From positions 1 through 31,260 of the forward strand of contig JNEM01013002.1 of assembly GCA_000697335.1 (NCBI GenBank): a stretch of DNA of 31,260 nucleotides. The letters run 5' to 3'. This DNA is from Conidiobolus incongruus B7586 (taxonomy: Eukaryota > Entomophthoromycota > Entomophthoromycetes > Entomophthorales > Conidiobolaceae). Position numbers and translations under genes: made by a program. This document shows, one piece after another, positions 24,908 through 31,260 of this stretch; position 1 is the stretch's first letter; every line of letters begins with the position of its first letter. The notes under the pieces are model-generated. The model was given only the letters and a program-made list of their open reading frames with translations. It was not told the DNA's origin and made no database searches.

Positions 24908-25216
24908 TTATAAAAAATAAGATAGCACAAGAGCAAAAGCGGAGATTGATCCAATAGCGCGGAGCTGATTACCATCAGAGGTGGTTGTAGTTGAAGATTG
25001 AGAAGAGGAGGCAGATTTGGTGGAAGATGGCATCAAAGGTTCGTTAGGTCTTGTACTGGTTGGCATTAATGGAGTGTTTGGACCAGACATAGAGCTGGAA
25101 GATGCACCAGCAGGTGGGATAACAATAGGTGTTTTATTGGCAGATGGATCATAAGGCGTAGGAGCAGTATTCTGAGCTGAAATAGCAGTCAACAACAACA
25201 AAGTGTAGAATTTCAT
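24908..25216 (-). CDS. Small Ser/Thr/Pro-rich secreted, probably GPI-anchored protein
   Basis: 102 aa from ATG 25216. Residues 1-14 form a signal peptide (MKFYTLLLLTAISA, cleavage likely before Q15). The mature part is Ser/Thr/Pro-rich and cysteine-free, with one N-glycosylation sequon (N27-K-T) and many potential O-mannosylation sites. It contains two tandem degenerate repeats (PLMPTSTRPN and PLMPSSTKSA, about 49-70). The C-terminus is a small-residue omega region (S80-D-G-N83), a short spacer, and a hydrophobic tail (SISAFALVLSYFL), as expected for GPI attachment. It is probably a small cell-wall or plasma-membrane protein; the sequence gives no more specific function. A TATATAAA box lies about 57-64 bp upstream of the ATG. 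Confidence 0.8.
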   Translation of the reverse strand: MKFYTLLLLTAISAQNTAPTPYDPSANKTPIVIPPAGASSSSMSGPNTPLMPTSTRPNEPLMPSSTKSASSSQSSTTTTSDGNQLRAIGSISAFALVLSYFL

Positions 25217-26698
25217 TGTGATATATGAATTTAAAGTTGGATATAAGTGATGGAAATTGAATGATCCAACCCTTTATATATTTTTTGATGTTTGACAAAA
25301 TAAGGATTTTCAAATGATTCTAATGGATTTTTCCAAATTTGGCTATCGCTATTATGGAGCTAATGCAAAAATTTGAATCACCAAAAATAAAATCATAAAA
25401 GTGACATTTCTGTATGATATTTAGGTTATTTTCTAAATATTCAAAATTTGTTTTGAATTTAAGATGCCTTGTACTCATCAATATTTTGGAAGGATTATTC
25501 AAAATCCTATATTTAGTATTCTATTAGCCATGTTTTCTGAATTGAATATATTTTTAGATTTGATATATCAAATTCAAAGTTATAATTTAGAAGATTGCTA
25601 AAATATTGTAATATGTCAATACATATTCTTACATATTTAAATTAATAAATTATTTTTTAATTGATACAATCATTTATATTTCATATTCTTGTTATATTTT
25701 ATAATAACTAAATTCAATTTTCAAAGTTAAATGAGTTTGAATAATGATGTCATGGATATATCAAATGGATGAATCCATTTAAATTAATGTGATTTCATAA
25801 TTTTTCAATAAAGATATATAAGGGAGATAATCGCAGGGTCATTATCTAATTTCAATAATAATATAAATTATTTTTAAATTTTTCATCACTAGAATACAGA
25901 TATTCAAAAATTCACAAACAAGCTTTAAAATATTGATGTGCTTTCATAAATTGAAATGTACAATGATTTTAATGCAACAAATTTCATGAATTATCAAAGT
26001 GTAAAATGATATTCAATTTGCATGATAAATGTTTAACAAATATCATTAAATATCAGATCAAATCTTTAATTTCCTTTATTTTTTTGATATTTGGCGTTGG
26101 ATTACAAGATTTCCATCTTCTATATATTAGTGGCAAGTTAATTAATATTCAGCATCCAACTTTTAAATGCGAATTGTGTGTATTGTGGAAAATTGTAGTT
26201 ATAGATGAATTACAGAGACGTATATTTCATTAATAAAATTAACTTAATCATTATTAAATCTGATTACTCCAGCTAATTATAAAAATATGAATAATTAAAT
26301 GACTAGTTTCCCTTAACAATTAAAATCGAAATTCTATATTTTTTAACAGAATTTCATTTTGATATGTTAAAAATTTAAGCAAGGTAATACATTTTTGAGT
26401 ATGAATTTTAATAAATAATAGTAGGCTATTTTGCCTTTATATTTTATTATAATCAAAATTATATAAAGTAATGATTTATATAAAGCTATGATAAAAAGTA
26501 CAAATAGCCTGATATGAAATTTAGTATATCAAACTAATAGTATAAAAGGTAAATATCATAATTAGGTTAAAATCAATATCATAATTGAAGGAAGTTATTT
26601 AGTAATACTATATATAATATTATAATAATATAAAATATCAGCGGTGATTTTTCTTTAGTGTATATTATCTTATATATTAGTTAATAAAAGTTTTATTT
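25217..26698. other. Intergenic DNA between the GPI-protein gene and the transposon relic
   Basis: Holds the promoter of the GPI-protein gene at its left end. The rest is AT-rich. Open stretches at 25320-25502 (-) and 26006-26233 (+) are short and have no recognisable protein character. A 9-bp inverted pair AGGCTATTT (26423-26431) / AAATAGCCT (26502-26510) is present; I could not match it to the other side of the relic as a terminal repeat. Confidence 0.5.
25273..25280 (-). promoter_or_regulatory. TATA box candidate for the GPI-protein gene
   Basis: TATATAAA on the minus strand, followed by GGGTTGG, 57 bp upstream of the ATG at 25216. The position fits the window's other TATA-driven genes. 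Confidence 0.5.
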
Positions 26699-27570
26699 AG
26701 TAAATCAGGAATAAAAATTCTAGAAATTGGAAAGATTGTTAATAGAAAAACATTACAGTATAATAATTATTCATAAGATTATCATACTAATTTATTAACC
26801 AAGATTTTAATCTAAAAAATGACACCAAGAAGATGATACTTGGTATGTAAAGGAAAGTTTGAAAAAAGGGAATGGTAATCTATTTAATTTATAATCATTG
26901 GATTTTGATATGGAGGTTTAAAATAAGTAATTATTATATGGAGTCAAGGATATTGATGAAGCTCATTCAACGAATCAAAAAGGGAAAAGTGAATTATGAT
27001 TCATATGTCTAGTTAATTGTTAAATATAGATTGCGATTTAGCATATGTATATAATAAAAGTCAAGTTTGTATAAGGAAATTTGTGAAATGACAGAATCAT
27101 TTAAATTCTCACAATATACTTATCAAAATTTTTGAATCAAATAATGATAACAACTTTGCTTTGTAATAAAAAACATTTAGCAAAAAGAATATTGAGTTGT
27201 GAGCAATATAGCAAAAAATAATTTATCTATGTATTAGCCTGTTGGAATAAAAAAGGGTTATTCAAAAATTATCCTTTAAATGTTCCACTTTGTCTTCAAA
27301 AATGATTGCAGTGGGTTATTTTAAGTTTAATAAAAATAATTTTCATTTAAGTCACAATATAAAGTTTTACAAAATTTAATTAGGCAATCATAAATCAATG
27401 TGTGATTATCTTAATGCTTAGTTTATGTTTTAATCAATAATAATAATAATAATGAAATTATATGTATTAATTGGTCTTTGAATATATTTATGAATATAAT
27501 TTGTCTATCAGAATGTTTGGATCTCAGCATTGAAAGTATAATTAAGATACAATTAATAATTAGCTCAAAA
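26699..27570 (+). mobile_element. Decayed Tc1/mariner-family transposase remnant
   Basis: Five short translated pieces fall in the order and spacing of a Tc1-type transposase. 26699-26773 (SGIKILEIGKIVNRKTLQ) resembles the N-terminal helix-turn-helix. 26823-26879 (HQEDDTWYVKESLKKGNGN) resembles the linker after the GRPRK motif. 27162-27218 (NKKHLAKRILSCEQYSKK) resembles the KKH-x-ARL segment before the first catalytic Asp. 27243-27287 (WNKKGLFKNYPLNVP) resembles the VWR..GE.Y.P...PTVKHGG region. 27514-27570 (CLDLSIESIIKIQLIISSK) resembles the SPDLNPIENVW motif that holds the third acidic residue of DD34E. The pieces lie in different frames with several stops, and the first two Asp motifs are not visible. 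The element is therefore long dead. I found no terminal inverted repeats or TA target duplication. Family by pattern only; no alignment was run. Confidence 0.55.
27436..27453. repeat. (AAT)6 trinucleotide tract
   Basis: Six AAT units within the decayed transposon region. A short slippage tract with no inferred function. Confidence 0.85.
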
Positions 27571-28023
27571 AAGTAATAAATATGGATATATATATCTTTA
27601 AGATTAAATGTTCTTTTTAAGAATTTATTCATAATCAAATAAATTTGTATTGTTTGGAATTTTACTGATTATTATAAGTATCCATTTATTAATTATTTGA
27701 CAGAACATTTTCTAATTGAGACAATAATATACTTGATGTTGAATTTGATATTATTGATCAAAATTATCATAGACTTGGTGAATATAAACATTATAAGGTT
27801 ACCATATTTATAAATTGTATAAATTATGAATAATTGATTTTATGTTTTTGGATCAAAAAATAATTTGTTAAAATTGGCAAATAATTGCATATTAACTATT
27901 GCTTTTAAATATTTAATCTTATTCTTATTATTCATATATATCCTTTTGGAGGGTAATAAAGACATTTTTCATTTATTGAATATATAGCTTATTTTGTATA
28001 TTAATAACCAACATAATATACTT

Positions 28024-28614
28024 TTATTCCTTTGTAGAGGTTTTCTCTATTATACATAAATCTTTTGTAAATTGGCCTGATTCAACATCAGGATCAGGTT
28101 TAGTGATTCCATATTTGGCAAGGATTTCTTCTTCAATCTTTTCTCTTGACACCTGAATAGTATTGAGAATACCATAAAATACTCTGAACACTTTCCAGCA
28201 TCTGAAAACAATAACAAAGGTAGCTGTTAATTGTCTATGCTCCACCAAGGTAACGTATAAAATCGCGTCAGAAATAACTGAGAAGATTAAAATTCCAAAG
28301 TCTAATCTTTTCATCCAAGGATTTAATGTTTTCCAGCCATCCACCCATACCCGTAATAATACTTCAATAATGAAGATTGAGGGAAAAACCCAACTGATCG
28401 CGAACAGTATAACAACCGCGGTCCATAGTTCATCCTCTTTATTGCTATATAGTACCAGAATGAGTTGAGTCAATAATAGCGTTAGATCCAAAAATACAAT
28501 AAACAGTGTAAAATAGTGATAGGCAAGATTATTTAATAGTTTTGAAATACCCTTTTTGAATATTTCAATTCTTCCAACTTCATTAGACTTTTGTGTTCCA
28601 GCTATTGAACTCAT
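28024..28614 (-). CDS. Voltage-gated proton channel, Hv1/HVCN1 family
   Basis: Single exon, 196 aa. Four transmembrane helices form a lone voltage-sensor domain with no pore: S1 ~33-57, S2 ~65-91, S3 ~104-123, S4 ~129-151. Human Hv1 key positions map with exact spacing. D43 corresponds to D112 (selectivity), F81 and E84 to F150 and E153, R88 to K157, D105 and D116 to D174 and D185, and R138-x-W140-K141-x-x-R144 to the S4 signature RxWRxxR (R205, W207, R208, R211). Differences: Q50 where human has E119, K141 at the second S4 charge, Y147 at N214. A charged helix after S4 (SREKIEEEILAKYG) may give a short dimer coiled coil. Such channels let protons leave the cytosol on depolarisation and are known from other fungi. 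N-terminus very short; one loop His (H126) for possible zinc binding. Confidence 0.9.
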   Translation of the reverse strand: MSSIAGTQKSNEVGRIEIFKKGISKLLNNLAYHYFTLFIVFLDLTLLLTQLILVLYSNKEDELWTAVVILFAISWVFPSIFIIEVLLRVWVDGWKTLNPWMKRLDFGILIFSVISDAILYVTLVEHRQLTATFVIVFRCWKVFRVFYGILNTIQVSREKIEEEILAKYGITKPDPDVESGQFTKDLCIIEKTSTKE

Positions 28615-28685
28615 GTTGGCTATTAAAACTAAAATGAATTAATTAAAAACTTGAATATAATTAACAAATTAAGATCCTCAAGCCA

Positions 28686-28693
28686 TATTTATA
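28686..28693 (-). promoter_or_regulatory. TATA box candidate for the proton channel
   Basis: TATAAATA on the minus strand, 72 bp upstream of the ATG at 28614. Same octamer and nearly the same distance as at UAP1. Confidence 0.5.
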
Positions 28694-30119
28694 GACAAAT
28701 CTCCATAGAATTGAATATCAATTTGGCTTTAGATTTGTGATATATGATCTTAATTACATAATCTATCGCATAAGAAATCAACCCCAGTTTCATCACCCCC
28801 AAACTTCGGTAGCTCATTCTCCTACTTATAGTGATAGTTAGATACCAAGAACGTGATGGAATCTTTGGAAGATAAAAATTGTCTGTATAAGGAAATTATG
28901 GCTTAATTATTAATTGGCCCAAATACAAATTAATAAGTTGTGGTATCAAAGGGATTGCCTTAACGAATCGAGTTAATTGCTTATGCATATAACTCTATTA
29001 TATGCCCGGGGTCAATTTAATACGGTATAAATGCGAATATTCTAGTTAATTGACTATCTTATACATATTTATTTGTACTTTATTTTATAATGAGATTGTA
29101 TAACTAAAAATTTAATTAATATTCAAATTCTAAATAGAATCAACTCACTTGAAGTTTAATGCAATCCCCCACAAGGTACATAGTATGATTTTTATCAACC
29201 AAAAGATTTTAAGTTGATATTAATTAAGGGAACTGTATTATTAAAAAATTATATGATAATTCATTATTAAACAATTTATACATTATATTTCGTTATTAAA
29301 AATTAATATCGAGTAATTCTATTTAGAAAATACATTCACTCTGTGACAATCAATTAATTAACGTGTGTCTAATAAGGCTAAAGACTTAACAAACAAAAAT
29401 GTATTGACTTTGCAAATTGTGTTAAACCTCATATAATAAGTCAAATTAATTAATTTTATGTTCTTCAAGTGATTTCATTGATCGATGTTTGGACTCTCTT
29501 GAATTGAATTAACATGCACTATAATATTTTTTATCAATGAAACATAGATAGCATATATTTGGAAATAATAACTTAAATTTATCTATAATAAACACTTGAA
29601 ATATTTATATATCATAGAATATTTTGAATAAAATATTATAATACTTGAAATTCCCCGCATTTTAAGTATTATTGAATTCTTAAAAAATGAATTTAGAAAA
29701 ATCTCTTAAATTTAGCTTAATAGAAAAAATCAAGTTGAATAAAATACTATATAAATTTTAGTTATTTTATATAGTTTGGAATATATTTATCTAATAATAG
29801 AATAGGTCATAAAATCACAATATTAATAGCAATTGTTATGCATATCAATTTTGAATTAATTTTTAAACAATCTCAAATCAAAAAATAATCTTAATTAATT
29901 CGATTGTTCAAAGGATGTATATACATTCATCAGCATCCATTAGAAAACATTTTTATACAAAACTAAGTAAATTTATTGAGTTGCAAACATAATATTGTAT
30001 AACATACTATTGAATTTCAATTGATTATTATAATATTTACTATTTATATTCGTGAAAATAGTGAATTGGAATATTATTAAATATTAAAAATAATCGCATT
30101 GCTTATAATATTTTCGAAA

Positions 30120-30420
30120 TATTGTTACAAGTGATTCCTGACCTACCAAATATACTTGCATCAACCTAATATAAGGGTGATTCCCCCGTATCATAATCAG
30201 CCACTTCAACTCTATTTTTTGATTGGTTGATGATACAAGCCACCGGAATACCTCATAAATCCCCTTGCCCAATTCACTCAATATAAATCCGGAATTAGAG
30301 CTATTCTCGGACAAAAGAGCTCGATCTGAGCCTCCTAGCTATCTGTCTTAAACCAATAAACTCCCTCTCTCCCTAACAGTTGCCTAGAATTCTCCAGATC
30401 TCTTTGTATCTAAATTAATC
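30120..30420. other. Composition island of unknown nature
   Basis: Roughly 300 bp clearly richer in G+C than its flanks, with pyrimidine-rich plus-strand runs (for example CTCCCTCTCTCCC near 30361). No ORF over 76 codons. No match by eye to tRNA boxes, U-snRNA or snoRNA motifs. It could be a distal promoter, an unrecognised RNA gene or a gene remnant. Confidence 0.35.
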
Positions 30421-30549
30421 TGAACATAGCTTTCGCAACTCATATTAATATTAAAATAGTATATATCATTATATTATACAATTAAATAAGGATAATAGAG
30501 ACTATTAATTTTTAATTAAGGATAATTGTGTTTCAAAGTATTAATAATA

Positions 30550-30554
<5 letters not shown>

Positions 30555-30580
<26 letters not shown>
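30555..30580. repeat. (TG)13 dinucleotide microsatellite
   Basis: Thirteen perfect TG units preceded by an interrupted TGTA. It can adopt Z-DNA but is otherwise an ordinary simple repeat, and the only GT-type one in the window. Confidence 0.95.
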
Positions 30581-30585
<5 letters not shown>

Positions 30586-31260
30586 CTCATTATTTGATAT
30601 AACATACACCAACTGTGGTATTAAATAGAAATTATTGGTCTACTTAGATAGTTAATACAAATTTTAGTATCATAATTATAAACTCAATTAATCAAATTTA
30701 AACTATATGATAACAGTCGAATAATAAAATTTTATTCCAATAATTAGATGAATACATCTGGATTTATCTGTCTCATAAATTGTCCCCTCAATCCTCTGAA
30801 ATATAATATAACTTCATAAATCTGTAAAAATTTAAAATACACCATGCATTAAATATTATACACTTTTTATAGTTCAAATAACTGTATTTATCCAAATTAA
30901 TTTTATAGTTTACTAAATCAACTATTAATATCATAAATAATATATAGATATTATATGTATATTGTGATATATTTCAATGAAATTAAATTAAGTTACCATA
31001 GTTATTATTAATATTACCTTAGAATTGAAAAAATGGGAAATTTTTTAATTTCTGATTTTTCAAACATAGTATTAGTTTCAAATAAAAAAATATATACAAA
31101 ACAAATAAGAAAATAAATAGTTTTGAATTATATATATATAATAATTTTTTTGATTAAAAAATTTATTTTTTAAAATTAGTTGTTTAATTTAATTATACTT
31201 AAACTAAATAATAACCATCAAAAGTTTTTTATTTTAGTATTAATAAAACTTAACTATAAG

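Larger units (their letters stand above)
28615..31260. other. Intergenic DNA with two less AT-rich islands, no convincing gene
   Basis: The part next to the proton channel (about 28740-29050) is less AT-rich and is probably its upstream regulatory region. A second island lies at about 30120-30420. A (TG)13 tract is at 30555-30580. The remainder is plain A+T-rich DNA. The 76-codon open stretch at 30084-30314 (-) starts inside the island but resembles no family I know. Confidence 0.55.

Noticed and set aside
26006-26233. 75-codon open stretch on the plus strand
   Set aside because: No recognisable domain, and composition typical of random AT-rich frames.
26423-26510. 9-bp inverted repeat AGGCTATTT / AAATAGCCT as a transposon end
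   Set aside because: Both arms lie on the same side of the transposase remnant and have no partner on the other side.
28960-29000. tRNA-like B-box (AACTCGATTCG on the minus strand)
   Set aside because: The T-loop consensus is imperfect, and no A box or cloverleaf could be folded around it.
19808-29347. Shared 12-mer CATTCACTCTGT near 19808 and 29336
   Set aside because: Pairs of identical 12-mers are expected many times by chance in 31 kb of AT-biased DNA.
30084-30314. 76-codon open stretch on the minus strand inside the composition island
   Set aside because: Better composition than other spurious frames, but no family resemblance, no consistent splicing to further exons, and an AT-rich stop-laden downstream. 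Left as part of the unexplained island.

Overview
The window is a piece of a very AT-rich nuclear genome. Coding sequence is moderately AT-rich and intergenic DNA far more so. Introns are mostly 47-80 nt with GTAAGT/GTATGT-like donors and T-rich tracts before AG. The gene set (Set9-type H4K20 methyltransferase, UDP-GlcNAc pyrophosphorylase, a Ser/Thr-rich GPI-anchored wall-type protein, a Hv1 proton channel, an EFA6-type Sec7/PH ARF exchange factor) points to a fungus. The extreme base composition, a strikingly animal-MEK1-like MAP kinase kinase and a bacterial-type iron-sulphur serine dehydratase make an early-diverging lineage (Zoopagomycota-like) my best guess. That placement is inference; no rRNA or mitochondrial marker is present to settle it.

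Layout. 1-1090 is AT-rich and empty. 1091-4226 (-) is a two-exon EFA6-like ARF-GEF. 4227-6008 is intergenic with one coding-like scrap. 6009-7027 (-) is a seven-exon coiled-coil protein of unknown function, sharing a 223-bp divergent promoter with the Sm-D3 gene at 7251-7685 (+). 10211-11496 (+) is a four-exon MAPKK. 13596-16703 (-) is a three-exon Set9 methyltransferase that also carries a PWWP-like and a Tudor-knot domain. 20017-22079 (+) is a three-exon serine dehydratase with a likely mitochondrial presequence. 22902-24341 (+) is UAP1. 24908-25216 (-) is a small GPI-anchored protein. 26699-27570 (+) is a heavily decayed Tc1/mariner transposase. 28024-28614 (-) is a voltage-gated proton channel. 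28615-31260 has no convincing gene.

The genes are ordinary single-copy chromosomal genes from different pathways (membrane traffic, splicing, MAPK signalling, chromatin, serine catabolism, chitin/GPI precursor supply, cell wall, pH/voltage physiology). There is no gene cluster with one obvious shared job. The most interesting items are the Set9 + PWWP + Tudor-knot fusion, the Fe-S serine dehydratase with its cysteine spacing and C-terminal cysteine intact, the compact Hv1 channel with unusual substitutions, and the Tc1 relic. I found no CRISPR array, rRNA, tRNA or intact mobile element.
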